A DNA stretch of 64,000 nucleotides, from NCBI GenBank assembly GCA_963669155.1, contig OZ022595.1, positions 4,500,642-4,564,641 of the forward strand. Reading direction: 5' to 3'. Of the stretch, positions 22,371 to 34,890 are shown one piece after another (the stretch's first letter is position 1; every line of letters starts with the position of its first letter). A program made the translations under genes and the position numbers. The notes under the pieces are model-generated. The model made no database searches and was not told where the DNA came from. It saw nothing but the letters and a program-made list of their open reading frames with translations. The stretch is from Arbacia lixula (Eukaryota; Echinodermata; Echinoidea; Arbacioida; Arbaciidae).

Positions 22371-22458
22371 ATCCCTTGTATGCCAGATAAAATGCTTCTC
22401 TATGTGATTCATGTGTATCATTTAGGTAAAAAGTTGCATGTGGGACACAAAGTGTTAA
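22371..22458 (+). mobile_element. TTAA-type short element
   Basis: CCCTTGTATGCCAGATAAAA at the left, GTGGGACACAAAGTGTTAA at the right. The left TTAA has decayed to ATAA. Confidence 0.6.
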
Positions 22459-22529
22459 AAAAGCAAGAAATAAAAACAACAACCAACACACCATCAACTA
22501 CAGGGATAGCAACTTCAAGTCTTTGTGGG

Positions 22530-23010
22530 GACAAGGTTCTTTCCATTGTCCATACCCCACTCCTCTTTTCTGTTGTCCCTGTCCTGCCCTCTCCCTCTCC
22601 CTTTCCAATCTTCCTGTCCCATCTGAATCCCCCTCCCCTTTACCCTGCCTTCTTCCCCCTCCCCGCTCATCCCCCTTACTCATTCATATTGTCAGTGTTA
22701 TTCGTACCATCAAATCTGTGAGCTCTGCACTATACAGATTCACTGGTTCCTAAAAAAAATATATGCTGGATCTGCTGCACTCCTACATGAATTCCTCCCA
22801 TCCATCATCGTTTGTGCCCCCATCCTTTCTGTCCTCCCTTCCCTCTTCCTCTCCCTGTCCACTCTGAATCCCCCTTCTCTCACCCCCCACCCACCCCTCC
22901 CTTCCCTCCTCCCTCCCACCCCTCATTTCAACATCTTGAAGCCTCCACTGGTTCTGCGCTAGCTGTGTGTTCCCTTCCATCCACCATCGTTTGGCCCTCC
23001 ACCTCACATG
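22530..23010. repeat. Pyrimidine-rich duplicated block
   Basis: Two CT-rich halves share CTGAATCCCCCT, and CCATCATCGTTTG / CCACCATCGTTTG flank the second. This indicates a degenerate duplication of about 180-250 bp. Confidence 0.5.
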
Positions 23011-23111
23011 TTTAAGGGTGAATGATTCATTGGTCTCTGATGAGACAGGTCAAAATATTGTGAATGGAAACAGGAGAGGTGCAACCATATACCTGAGAAG
23101 ACTGATTTCTC

Positions 23112-23203
23112 TTAACCCTTCGTGTGTCACCTGTGCCTGTTTTTCACAAGTAATGCACACAAATCCCATAAAGCAGCAGTTTATGTGGCACACAAAGGGT
23201 TTA
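23112..23203. mobile_element. TTAA-bounded short element (92 bp)
   Basis: TTAACCCTTCGTGTGTCAC at the left is mirrored by GTGGCACACAAAGGGTTTA at the right. The inner core (CACAAATCCCATAAAGCAGC) recurs across the window. This is the best copy for defining both ends. Confidence 0.75.
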
Positions 23204-24997
23204 TGGAGTTATAACTGTTACTAGCGAGCATGAACCAATTGTGTTTGTAAAGATAAATGAGATTAAAAGGGTGGCAGTGAAATGTAACAAAGAATAAATA
23301 TTGTTTGCTGTGAAAGAAACCACTGTTAGAACATGTTTGGATATTGTATACTGGTGTAGTGGAGACGATGGGTCAAGATATGAATACCTGTGGGAGGAAA
23401 GTTGCAACGAAAAGATGTAACTGACTTCTATGAGGGAAGATAAATTGTTACTACGATAAAGGAAAACCACTTTTTTGATATTGTTGACAAATCTAATTGC
23501 CCTGACTAGCTTTGCCCCCAATACCAAAACCTCTACCTTGGAACGCACAAAGAAATCGCTCCGTGCATCTGCAGTTATGGGGCTTCCCACTTTAAGCGAT
23601 GCGTAATAATGCGAAGGGCGAAGCAGAGCGAGAATCACGCTCTCCAGCGGACAGGTCTGACCGACCGGGGTGGCGATATGATGGGGTGTTGTGCTTTAAC
23701 TCTCTTAGTACCATACTACGAAAGCTGGTATCAATACCAACACAGTTTAGCACCTATGGGACTGAGGGGGTCAACGGGAGAGAAATGATCACATGATCAG
23801 ATTGGGTGTTATGTGGCCAGGACTGGGGGGCTAAGTTGCACAATGCACTGACAGTATTGTACCAAACCCACTTGCTAATCTGCTGGCCTGTTGACGTGGG
23901 GGTGCTGACACGTGCGCGCTATTGAATAGCCAGTGAGCATGCACGGCTATCTTTGTGAGCAATGCGTTTTCTCTCTGGTCAGTTTGCTTCCCCCGGGAGC
24001 TCTCTGCTTTAGTTACAAAGTGTATCCTTTCTCCTTCCTCTTCTTCTTTTCTCCTAAAAAAATGTGGCCAGTTGATCTTAACTCCTTCATTGTTAGATCA
24101 TGCAATTCTGCTCTTAATGAGTTGTGTATTACTAATGACATTGGTACTTTGAGAGTTAACTCATATGCCAGGCAAAGAAATATAGGCTTTATGTATCATG
24201 TTACTTCAATACTAGTTTAAATGAGAAACATTGTTCACAGAAAACAGTAAATGTAGCCTTCATAGATAGGTGGTGTCTGAAACAGCTTGCATGACCAAGT
24301 TGGAGTAAGAATTTTTGCTTGTGATTTTGCCCAAGCTACGTTATTCATAATACCAGGAGCAAGTATTTTTGTAATATTCGGTCTACCCCTAAGTTGAAAA
24401 AGGACCTCACAGATTCTGATATGGATGTTATCAGTGATCAGGGATATAGGAGGCATGAAGAAGTACACATGCTGTGATATTAAGTGGACTAATTCTAGTT
24501 CTTGCGAGCTATTCCTGCCACAATGCCTGCCCAACCGTTCTCAATTAATGACCGTTTTTGTTATGATTAAGCCCCATGACTACTCCCAGCCATTCTTCCT
24601 CCCTTAAATGGATGAATTTCATTTGTGTGATTTGCCCATTTTTCTCCTCCCTCACCAGAGAAGCTCACTCTCTTGGATTTGATTAATCACGTTAACAATG
24701 TCCTCCCTGTCCTGACCAATCATAGAGAAAGGAGAACTAGGGAGAGGGTTTATGGCCCCCGCTGCTGGCCCAGTGGCTAATTTTATAGGCAACTAAGAGG
24801 GGTGGAGATGCAATGGCCATTGCTAGCTGATTGTTGCTGGGAGACTGGGAGAAGAATACATGGAAGAGAAAGGAGAGAAGAAGGGATGGATGAGGGAGAT
24901 GTGTAGAGGGAGGAGGGGAGAGATGGGAAGATAGGAAGAAAGGAGAGTGGGAGTGCAGGAGACAGATAAGGGGCATCAGAGTAGGAGGGTAGGAGAG
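23204..24997. other. No supported gene; two TTAA-type elements
   Basis: Two short TTAA-bounded elements lie at 23696-23775 (TTAACTCTCTTAGTACCA to GGGGGTCAA) and 24078-24159 (TTAACTCCTTCATTG to GAGAGTTAA). CpG-bearing patches lie at 23560-23690 and 23890-23960, but no exon with both splice sites was found. Confidence 0.4.
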
Positions 24998-24999
24998 GA

Positions 25000-25086
<87 letters not shown>

Positions 25087-25099
25087 GAAGAGAGAGAGA

Positions 25100-25132
<33 letters not shown>

Positions 25133-25171
25133 GAAGAGAGAGAGAGAGAGTGAGAGAGAGAGAGAGAGAGA

Positions 25172-25211
<40 letters not shown>

Positions 25212-25219
25212 GAGAGAGA

Positions 25220-25263
<44 letters not shown>

Positions 25264-25264
25264 T

Positions 25265-25321
<57 letters not shown>

Positions 25322-25325
25322 AAGA
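24998..25325. repeat. 330 bp GA microsatellite
   Basis: Near-pure GA is interrupted by periodic GGAA, GTGA and ATGG variants. This is the longest simple repeat in the window. Confidence 0.95.
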
Positions 25326-25719
25326 TAGATGTACCCAAACATAAATTTACGGTATCTACTACTAAAATACTTTATATAAACACAAATTCTACAACATTCC
25401 CATACAAAGTAAGCCCAAATATCTAATCTTTTGTATCAGTATGAGTATGAGTGTAATAATCCTGGACACCTAGTTCATTGTAAAGTGAGTCATATTGACT
25501 ATGGATATTTTCTAGCCCTAATTGCACACACAGATAGACAGGCTGGGCAGATTCTATGATAAATGTCACAAGACGGCTCATTTGAATAAGCAACTTTTCT
25601 GTATTAGAAGGCCTAAGGGAAAATCTAAAATCTAAAATCTTTGTGGGGTCTACATTTCACGTCTGATGTCATTAAATTAACCTCATGGTCGTATTTAGAT
25701 TTTCGGGCTTTCTTTGGAT

Positions 25720-25880
25720 CTCAGCATTTGCCATAGATCTGCAGTAACCAGGGGGTGTGGCTTATTTGTACTCTATAAGGAATTCTAAGTTTATTCATAG
25801 CCTGCCAGCTATTGTCCATACAGCAGATTGTGTGGGAGTTGTGCTGCTCCGTATCTAACAGGAGAAAAAAACAGACTATG
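25720..25880 (+). repeat. Second copy of the 11.2 kb repeat
   Basis: CAGTAACCAGGGGGTGTGGC, then AGTTTATTCATAGCCTG and TGTGTGGGAGTTGTG match minus-strand 11270-11150. Confidence 0.6.
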
Positions 25881-26560
25881 AATATGTTGGCTCAATAAAG
25901 AGCAAGGTAACACCCTCAGCTATGTGTTGCACTGTACCCTATGGCAAAATGTTTTTTTTTCTTCATCTTCTGAGAGTTAAAATACCTATGAGGGATTTTC
26001 TTTGCACTGGAAGGCCTAAATCAAGTTCCTGTGTATTTTTTTTCACTGGCTAATTTACTTTTCAACATGTGGAATGGAAATTAAAGTTCAGTTCAGAACA
26101 CATTTTTTGTCAACTTCAAACAGGTTTTTGTGATGACTTGTCACATATTTCACGTGGGCTTCACTTATACGCAGACATTGTGTCTGACAGAGAAATGTAA
26201 ATCTAGATCACATTTCATAGTGATTATGTACGAATATTGATTTGTTTGTTTGTGAAAAACATATGAGATTGTACATGTAGGTGATCCGCAGGTAACATAA
26301 TCAACTCCATAACTTCATCTGATATTCAATTTTGTAATCAACATGTTCATATTCTATTTCTGATAAAGTATAGCATCATATTTCAGTGTGAAAATACAAT
26401 TTTTTGTTGATTCTGAAATGAGATCTGATTGAAAAATATTCCCTACTAATGAAAGAATTGATAATAAAGTTAGTTTTAAGGCATTTGTTTACCCTTTAAC
26501 AATGTTGAAATAATGCATGGGCATCGAAATCAAATCAAATGTCCCGCACAATGTCACAGA
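25881..26560. other. AT-rich, no gene seen
   Basis: No structure was recognised beyond short A/T runs. Confidence 0.35.
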
Positions 26561-26563
26561 CTC

Positions 26564-26760
26564 AATTAAAACAGTGTAGCATTACTCTGATTCTTATAGC
26601 GCACAATGGCTACCGTTACCGTCATGCAAATTACTGGATTTGTGATAAGCTGACAAATATTATGTGCTGTAAAGTATGACCCACTTTACAATGGTTGAGT
26701 GTTATTCTTATTCTTTCAGCATACAAGGAGCATTATTACCATCATACAAATTCCTGGGTA
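26564..26760. repeat. Degenerate duplication, about 120 bp apart
   Basis: ATTACTCTGATTCTTATAGC with CCGTCATGCAAATTACTGG recurs as TTATTCTTATTCTTTCAGC with CCATCATACAAATTCCTGG. Confidence 0.6.
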
Positions 26761-26889
26761 GAAGAACATGGGTTGGTGGGGTGGGGTGGGAGGGGACAGG
26801 GTAATTTATGTGTTTATTCTCATGTATTTGTTGATATATTGAAATCTGGATACACAGAGCAATCATACTGTAGATACACTGTACATACT

Positions 26890-27220
26890 CACATTCTGTA
26901 ATGATTAGGCTTACATACTACATATTCAGATGTATTGTTGTTGTATTGAGAGCTATGTGGCAATCATGTTTTCAAATTCTGTAATGCTGACACTTACTGC
27001 ATATTCAGATATATTGTTGTTGCTCTATTGAGTGTGGTGTGGCAATTATAGACTAAATTATTCAAATTTTGTGATGATGAATCTGGTCACTGTACATTCT
27101 CATGTAATGCTATCATTGTATTGAGATTAGAGTGGCAATCACACACTACAGATATTCAAATTTTGTGATGATGGGGCTTGCTCACTTCATATTCAGATGT
27201 GCTGTTGGTTTCGTGCTGGC
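26890..27220. repeat. Four-copy tandem repeat, 78-94 bp unit
   Basis: Units begin at about 26893, 26971, 27061 and 27155 with ATTCAAATTTTGTGATGATG or variants. They continue with CATATTCAGATGTATTGTTG and end near TGTGGCAATCA. Confidence 0.8.
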
Positions 27221-27950
27221 TACACAGGAAGTCCCGTCAACACTAGTAACTGAAATATAATTTCTGCCTTGGAGCCCGCAGTCCAGCGAGCACACAATAG
27301 ACCATGGCTCAAGTAACGACAGCCTCTGATTCCCCCCAAAACGTCAATACTCTGCCAGGCCCTGGCAACAACCAAAAACGACCAAAAAGAGAAAAAGAGA
27401 AAGAAGAAATAGCACAATAGAGACATCAAACAGATGGAAACGCGCAAAATGGACCGTTTTGCCCCAGAAAATCGGCTGGCTCTGCGGAGAGGTGGCGGGC
27501 AAGTAGGGCATGGTCATGTTACCATTGTGCGGGTGTGCTAAGGGGCGCAAATCTGCCCCCATTGTATTGATTACACAAACTGTGTACAATGTGCCTACAA
27601 TGCGCCATTCAGTGCGCTTCAATGCCGAATTGTGGGACCCAAGCAAAACTGGTTTGTCCGCGCTGTTGCAACGATGCTGCAGGGGTTGTGGGTGCTAGCT
27701 AGCTAGCAAGCAAGCAGGCACGGGAAACTGCCATGCAAGATGCCAGCATGCATGCATGGAGACTGCTAAATGCTACATACACACATTCTACTTGATTGCA
27801 GGGGTGCTCATGTGGATGAGATGGAGGAGACCAAGCAGCCATTTTGGGTTACCCGGTCCATGACTCTCACCATAAATCAATTAGGTTTGCGGAGCTAATT
27901 TCTCCCATGTCCGAAAACGTCTCAAATACCTCCATGGCAGATGCCTGCCG
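27221..27950. promoter_or_regulatory. GC-richer block: candidate conserved noncoding DNA, possible exons
   Basis: The block is complex and repeat-free, with CpGs and Sox/Hox-like words (CCATTGTATTGATTACAC). Two splice acceptors stand out. One is on the minus strand after a 45-base pyrimidine tract ending at about 27361 and opens a 46-codon frame without a good donor. The other is on the plus strand (CTTGATTGCAG ending at 27801) and opens GAHVDEMEETKQPFWVTRSM with only weak donors. Neither is called as an exon. Confidence 0.3.
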
Positions 27951-29899
27951 CTGTGATTTTCCACCACACTCACACTTTGGAGATCGAGATCGCGATGCTC
28001 TAAGTCATGTGAATTGCCAACATCTTTTTCTCTCAGCAAAAAACTTCTTATTTTACAAACCGCTAGCATAGAACCTGACATTCTACACACACACAAACAG
28101 GAAATTTTGAAGTTTTTTTTCAATAATTATATTTGCTTTTACATACAAATATGTACATCTGGAAATTTGACAAATATTTCTTGCTGAAAGTCATTGTTAA
28201 ATCATTTATTATTAAACCAAAGTCTCATGTTTGCTGGGCATGATATCCAGCCAGTATTTCATCACCTCATCACTGTGTTATTGGCCATTGTCAGCTCTGC
28301 AAATTAATCTACAAAAGTCATATATGATGTGATAAAAACACTTAAATGCGATAGTTTGATGAGGCAATCATGTCTATTGTATTTTATGTACCATGCAGTT
28401 TGTGTGTAGGTGCTTTTGAACCCTATCAATGCTAGATGCATTGTATTCATTCTACCACACAAAGAATTCGAATGATGAGTGAGCACTCCTTTCATACCCC
28501 ATGTATTTTCAGTTTGTTCAGATATAACAATCTATCCAAATGGCAAATATCTTTCAAAAAGGCATTTTGATATAATTTATGTCATTCATTTCATTTAGTT
28601 CTTTTAAACCCTGACGCCATGAGCTGAACACTAAATTATGATGTGTATAAAAAGAAGCTTACAGTTTTCATATGGGCACTAGTGAAATGTAAAAAGGTCC
28701 TTTTTGCATTGGGGGGGGGGGGGGGGGGTGCTAAATCCCCCTGAGCCCCCATGTATTGGAAGTGCTGCATGAGATCCGGAGTGCATTAAGTGTGAAATGA
28801 ACCCACGCAGGCATTTTATTCCATTGTTCAAAGTAAAACATTGTAGGAGCTTGTGTCCTGTAAAATCACAAAGTCATGTGGCAAAATCGATACATCGTAA
28901 GTGTGCAAATATGTGCAGCGTTAATTCCAAGTGACTTCATTTCTTGTACTTTGTCGAAATAAACAGATTGCAATGGTACATGTCCATCAGATCTAGTCTA
29001 CAGTTAAAAGGCCAACAGGTCGTTACAAAAGCACATTGATTTTAACAAAAGCAGAGAGAGAAAATGCACAATTTCATGCAGGCAAAACAATTAATATGAA
29101 GACAATTGTGTTTAAAATGATTTCCTGCATTAGAAGATTTTTTGGAAATCCAAGAAAACATGTAAAAACTTTTCTCAAATCACCTATTTGGAAAAGGTGT
29201 TGATGGTATTGCTTTTATGAGAATTTTCTCATCAAGTCTTTTGGGGCTCTCGAAGCACAGATCATTTTATGTGGTATAAATGATATATTTGAGAAGCTGG
29301 AGAGTTCATTATTTCTGAACATTGGAGATTGTATACAAGCTATTAAAACCAATCTCTTTAATATGTCTTATTGTACTTAATACAAAAAAGTGAAGGAGTT
29401 TGTTAATATAACTTGTAAATGAATATTTGTATGTCAAAAGGCTTAAATATTGGTTTATTGAAAGTATTCCAGACTCTGATTTGAGATTTGTTTTGGGCAC
29501 AGTCTGCATGCAGATATTATTCATGAATTTGGCTCATATACTAGTTTAAAAAACTTGAGTTGAATCTAATAAATGTATGCATTCATATTTGTTTTCAAGC
29601 TTTCATCTTACCTGGCCTGATTTAGAGCTGATGGAAATTTTCAATGGGGAACATCCTGTATGTAATGTTTATCATACAAAATTATTAATGGAAAACTGAT
29701 TAGTGAGAAAAAACATTTTCTCCTGATGATAGAAAAAAGTCGCTCTTGAAATAAAAACAAAATGTAATCTTCCTATGGATTATGATATTGAGGTTTTGCC
29801 GAAGGGAAATCTGGGAGATGTGTGTTGTGTTGTGAGCTTGCCAGGTTTGTGTGCTGTTTATACAGAGATTAGCATTTCTTGTTGGGTTTTATCAAGCAG
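27951..29899. other. AT-rich, no supported gene; G run
   Basis: Eighteen or more G lie at about 28711-28729. No reverse transcriptase or other domain was seen in the long AT-rich part. Confidence 0.4.
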
Positions 29900-30095
29900 C
29901 CGCGGTGCAATGACATCGCGGAGAAGAGCAACGTGAGATGGGGAAGGCTGAGTGGGTATGGGTGTTGTGGAAACATTCAGGGGGTATGTTTCCATCTGTG
30001 CAGATGGGAGGGTGGGTGTGAGAGTGGGATCCGGGGGTAACCCTAGATCTGGAAATCAAGACCAGGACACTTCCTTCTCATGCCTCTCTTCTCTC

Positions 30096-30097
30096 TT

Positions 30098-30155
<58 letters not shown>

Positions 30156-30577
30156 TCTCTTTCCCTCTCTCATTCTCTCTCTGTGTCTCTTTCTCATTCT
30201 CTCTCTCTTCCTCTCACACACAATCTAGCACTATCTCACTCTCTAGCTCTCTCTCTCTCTCTCTCTCTCCTCTCCTTCTTTCTTTCTCCCTCTCTCCATA
30301 TTTGCCCCTCTCTACTCCTCGTTTTATGCCACTTTATCTTTCTCCATGTACCTTGCTCTATAGCTAACTCCCTCTCTTACTCTCTCTTTCTCACTCACTC
30401 AGTCTTTTGTCTTTTGCTATCTCTCGTTCTCTCTCCGTCTCACTCGCTCTTGCTCTCACTCTCTATCTGGATGTCTCCCTTTCTGTCTCGCTCTCTCTTT
30501 CTGTCTCCGTCTCTGTCCCTCCCTCTCAGTCTCTTTCTCTCTCTCTCCTTCTCTCTCTCTCTCTCTCTCTCGCTCTT

Positions 30578-30617
<40 letters not shown>

Positions 30618-30620
30618 ACC
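30096..30620. repeat. CT microsatellite with terminal CA run
   Basis: A CT run at 30102-30151, degenerate CT-rich sequence to 30570, then a CA run to 30619. Confidence 0.95.
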
Positions 30621-30720
30621 CAAGAAGAAAAACAGGGATTGTATGATGGAGGGAGGTGAGGAGTAGAGTGGAACAGAGATGGATTGAAAGAATAATGTGG
30701 TTCTACAGGGAGCCTCACAC

Positions 30721-30784
30721 TTAACTCTTTCTACTGGTATACGATATTGATGCATTCTTTCAGAAATTCCACCTGAGAGGTAAA
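30721..30784. mobile_element. Possible TTAA-type short element
   Basis: TTAACTCTTTCTACTGG at the left and CACCTGAGAGGTAAA at the right; the right TTAA is decayed. Confidence 0.3.
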
Positions 30785-30879
30785 TTACCACAATTGTATT
30801 TTTCTTAGGGAGAATGACAGAGCCAGAGAGAAGAATGAAATACAGGCAGATGGAATAACATTGGTAGGGAGTGAAAATG

Positions 30880-30908
30880 AAAGAGAGAGAGAGAGAGAGG
30901 GGGGGGGG

Positions 30909-30958
<50 letters not shown>

Positions 30959-31130
30959 GAGGAGAGACAAACACAGAGAGAGAGACAGAGACAGAGACAG
31001 GGAGACAGAGAGAGAAGAGACAGAGAGAGACAGAGACAGAGACAGAGAGTAGGACAGAGAGACAGAGAGATAGAGAGACAAAGAGACAGAGAGACAGAGA
31101 GACAGAGAGACAGAGAGACAGAGAGACAGA
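30880..31130. repeat. GA then GACA/GAGACA repeat
   Basis: A GA run, a G run at 30900-30910, GA to 30953, then AGAGAC-type repeats running directly into the next element. Confidence 0.95.
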
Positions 31131-31571
31131 AGCCCCGTTCATATACCATATACCGCTATTATTACCGATGCACATCGGTAAGCAAGTTTCCAACGAGCCG
31201 CAAAAGCACCGTTCATATACACCCCCAAAAGCCGTAATGTTGCGGTGTTTTGGACAGCTGGACTCTCTCCAAACCAATGGTGACATGCTTCGCTCAGCCA
31301 TACGAGCGGTAGGATTAGCGACCAACAGGCCAGAGCGCAATGCTAAAGGCGCAATATTTACGCCTATTTTGCGGACGCAGTTTATAAGATTCGCTTACCG
31401 CGATATTGCGGTATTATTACTATGTCTCGATCCGCGAAAAAGCCGCAAAATAAGCGCAAAAAAGGAGGAAGCAAATACCGCGTTAATTGAGCGATTCCCG
31501 TTCATATACGCAGCTATCGGTAATGCATCGGCAAAATTTTTCGCGGATAGGCGGTGTATATGAACGGGGTT
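31131..31571 (+). mobile_element. CCCCGTTCATATAC element, copy 2 (441 bp)
   Basis: It starts AGCCCCGTTCATATACC and ends GGTGTATATGAACGGGGTT. Two further copies of CCGTTCATATAC lie inside, at about 31210 and 31498, so the ends are echoed internally. The interior is rich in CG and GCAAAA/TTTTGC words and has no transposase. It inserted in or next to GA/GACA repeat DNA, so a target duplication cannot be read. Confidence 0.9.
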
Positions 31572-32258
31572 AGAGAGAGAGAGAGACAGACAGACACACA
31601 GATGGACTGACAGTGGTCAAGTTAATGGGTTTATTCTCCATGCATGCACTTGAGTGTCCATGGACTTCGTGACTTCTCACCAATGTGATAAAGAATGGAT
31701 GAGGGGTGAGGGAAACCTAGAATGAGGATGATGGGGGAAACAGTGCGAGGAGGATGGTTGTTAAAGGGCAATGGATTGTGATGGTAATAATTACAACCTG
31801 CAATCATGGTAGAACTGTTTTGTCGTCATGGATTCTGTTTAATTTCAACTTTATACCATTTTATACCATTCTGGTACCTTCCTGGTGTCCTGAAACTAAA
31901 CTACAATGGGATCCATGCTTGTGGCAGAATAGCACTTTATTGATTATCGAGCCTGTAAACTTAAAAACTACTACCTCTTATTTCTAAATAGGCGTGGGTG
32001 GCATGTGGAGTGGAAGTATAGAGATTGGAGAGGGGGAAAGTGTGTGTGTGTGTGTGTGGGGGGGGGGGGGGTGTGAAGAAAAGGAGTGGGGGACAGAGAA
32101 GGGATTTAATACATACCCATGCTAAGAGGAGGGTGGTAATGGTGGTGATAAAGAGGAAAGTTATGTGTAAAAAGGAAAAAAAGAAGAAGATAAGGAGATA
32201 AGAGGAGAGGAAAGAAGAGGGGGCAATAGAGATAGAAGGTTAAATGAGCAAGCTCATG
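31572..32258. other. No gene seen; GT/G run
   Basis: A GT run followed by twelve or more G at 32041-32071, then purine-rich sequence. Confidence 0.4.
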
Positions 32259-32970
32259 CAGACATGCCAACCAGTACGATTTAGTCGTATTTAGTACGAT
32301 TTTTAGAACTGAATACGACAGTACGATTTTCCTTTAAAAAATACGATTTTTTTTTTTAAATCTTATTTTGTGTGCCCATTCTGTTTTGTAAAGTATCCTA
32401 CCAGCATCTCACATTAGCAATTTGGGGATGTTCATTGGTTCATCGAGCACACCAGTCATGACAAAATCATGCATATTCAACCAATGCTTCATAAAAAATG
32501 CCTGATGTAGGAACTGTAAGAGACATTGATCCGTTGTTGTTTTTTTAAATCCTTTTTTTGTTGGTAAAATACAACTTTTTGGATTAAAGAATACAGTTTT
32601 TGAACTCCAGAAGTTGGCAGGTCTGGCTTAGGTGACTTCGCTGATCTTTATTCTAAGATCCAAATAGATGCTCTCATACTATTGTGATAGCATGTGTTGC
32701 CACTTATACATTTGCTTTACAGCGAAGATGTCTCCCATTATTGGTAATACTGTAATCGGTATGGGACGAAAAGAGTGAAGATCAGATGAAAGAGCAAACA
32801 TTTCACTTTCCCATTGTGACCAGTAAAACATTTTTCTAACATTTTCCTGGCTTGGGGCTAACAAGCCACTGGTCATGTTGAGTTTTCGTGAAAATCTGAT
32901 TTTTCACTCAAAAATACGATTTTTGAGGATATTCAGTCTGATTTTTTGTGTCAAGAGGTTGGCATCTCTG
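32259..32970. mobile_element. 712 bp inverted-repeat element with TACGATTTT motifs
   Basis: The left end CAGACATGCCAACC pairs with GGTTGGCATCTCTG at the right. CTCATG is directly repeated on both sides (32253-32258 and 32971-32976). Near both ends TACGATTTTT recurs. A third terminus, AAGTTGGCAGGTCTG, ends at 32625, so a shorter element is nested or the element is composite. CAG...CTG ends recall hAT elements, but the 6 bp duplication is shorter than their usual 8. Confidence 0.75.
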
Positions 32971-32976
32971 CTCATG

Positions 32977-34300
32977 TTGAGCAACAAATTATAAGGTAAA
33001 GGTATCACAGACAAGGGATTAATCCTTCATTTCAGTTTCACGGTGGCTTATATATCAAATGTTCATTAGGGTAATTAAGTTTGAAGTAGGATGGGACAGG
33101 AGAGTGTAAGGGGAGGTGAGGGATAGAATGTGTTGTGGATGGTAGCTGAGAGTGAAAAAAAAAAGTCGCAGAGGGGCTCAGGCTGCTTTAGCCTCCCCAA
33201 TGTGAAAAAGTGCCCCCACAAATAACAAAAGTGCCCCTGTAAAAGGAAAAACCCTCATAGGGCAGTATGCAAAACATATTTCAGACTATTTGTTATATAT
33301 CAATCTTCAAAAGTAGTCTTTACAATACACTGATTTTTTTCCTCTGCTGGCTGATATTGTAGGCTTATTCAACACATCATTTCTTTTCAACCCACAGCAT
33401 ACCACAGGTGCGTGACCACACCTGAAATATACAGAAATCCCCTGCAGTGTCCTATCTAGGACTGTAGGGGTTAATCCTGACCAGCCTCATTTGTTCATGT
33501 ATCACTGCGCAATGCAAGTGATCCATCATGACATGAGCCAAAATGTCACCGTCACGACAAGCTCGATGTGTCGATACGTGGACTGCAGGTCCCGCTTTTG
33601 AAATAGGGTAACTAAACAGAACAAGACCTCAGGCCGTTTAATCCTGCTGTATTTTTCTCCTACGTATTTGATTTTAGGATATGTGTACTCTGTCCATGTA
33701 TTCACTGTAAACTAAATGTTATGCATGCAACATTGTATATTTATAGAAGCACCTACTGAGTTAAAGGGATATATGTGGTTATGACACTTCTATGAAAAGA
33801 GATATAATGGACTTGTACATTATTTCAGTACTTGAAATTTCGTTCTAGCTAGCTAGTGAAATAGCTGCATGACCCTTATAGTAAAAATATATATATTTTG
33901 TTGTATGAGATGACGGAAAATAAATTGAAAAATATGAGGTCACCATGACTAAAACATGAAGTGAAGCATTAATATGTATTCAGCAGTCAATTGAAAATTG
34001 AAGGGGACAAACAAATAAAATTGGAGGAAACATCAGAATTTGAGAAAACATCAGCAGATCCCCTTAGAAATATAAAAAAAGGAAATTGTCGTGCAATCTT
34101 GAAGTGACCTGGTCAGGTTTTATGGACAGTTTCCATGGTCGTGAATAACTTATCAAGTGCAGGCAAGAAAAGGGAGTTTGCTTTGTAGCGTTTGTGTGAG
34201 GTCCTGTGTACATGGACAAACTACCTCCGAGTTCCTGTGGTGTGCTTTTTAATCATGCAGCTGGTCACGACTCTCCTGGGTTGGGGGGGAGGAAGGAGGA
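32977..34300. other. No supported gene
   Basis: A more complex, CpG-bearing part at 33400-33620 has acceptor-like CTTTTCAACCCACAG at 33399, but all frames close early. The rest is AT-rich. Confidence 0.35.
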
Positions 34301-34502
34301 GAGGGATGAAGGCTAGTTGGAGAGAGGGGGGGGGGGGGGAGTAAGAGGGACAGGGGAGGGATGAAGGGGGGGAGGAGGAGTAGGGGAGCAATGGAGGGGA
34401 GAATGGAGAGAGAGAGGGGGAGAGGGGTAGAGGAAGAGTAGGGGAGAGATGGAGGGGAGATTAGAGAAAGAAGGTGGGGGGAGAAGAGGGATGGAGGGAG
34501 AG

Positions 34503-34557
<55 letters not shown>

Positions 34558-34890
34558 AGGGAGGAGGGTAGGGATGGGGGGAGGAGGGGAGGGATGGAGA
34601 GGGGGGGGGGGAGATTGGGGAAGGGGGAGAGGAAGTGCAGGGGAGGGATGAATGGGGAGATTGGAGAAAGAAGGAGAGCAGGAGAGGGGTGGAGGGGGAG
34701 ATTGGAGAGGAGGGGAGATGAAGAGCGGAAGTAGTGGGTTAGAGAGTTTGATATGGAGATACAGTGTAGATAGATGGGATAGAAGGAGAAAGAGAGAAAG
34801 AGGGACTGGGAGATTGGAGGGGGTTAGGGAGAGAAACGAGAGAGATGGGGGATAAAGCATACAGGGAGAAGGACAGACAGGAGAATGGAA
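34300..34890. repeat. Purine-rich GA/GGGA block
   Basis: A pure GA run at 34505-34551 lies within GGGAGA-type degenerate repeats. Long open frames on both strands are artefacts. Confidence 0.9.

Noticed and set aside
24737-25342. Long Ser/Leu or Arg/Glu open frames
   Set aside because: They are translations of GA/CT microsatellite; similar frames at 6.5-7.2, 14.6-14.9, 30.0-31.3, 34.2-35.0 and 43.0 kb are dismissed for the same reason.
27803-27895. Plus-strand exon after CTTGATTGCAG
   Set aside because: Frame open for 31 codons but only poor donors (CGGTCC, AGGTTT); kept as part of a conserved-looking block.
29309-29524. Reverse-transcriptase remnant in AT-rich DNA
   Set aside because: No catalytic YxDD box or neighbouring LINE motif in any frame.
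30871-31563. 230-codon open frame across a GA repeat and an inverted-repeat element
   Set aside because: It crosses a microsatellite into a nonautonomous transposon; homologous copies at 19.9 and 40.5 kb do not keep the same frame.
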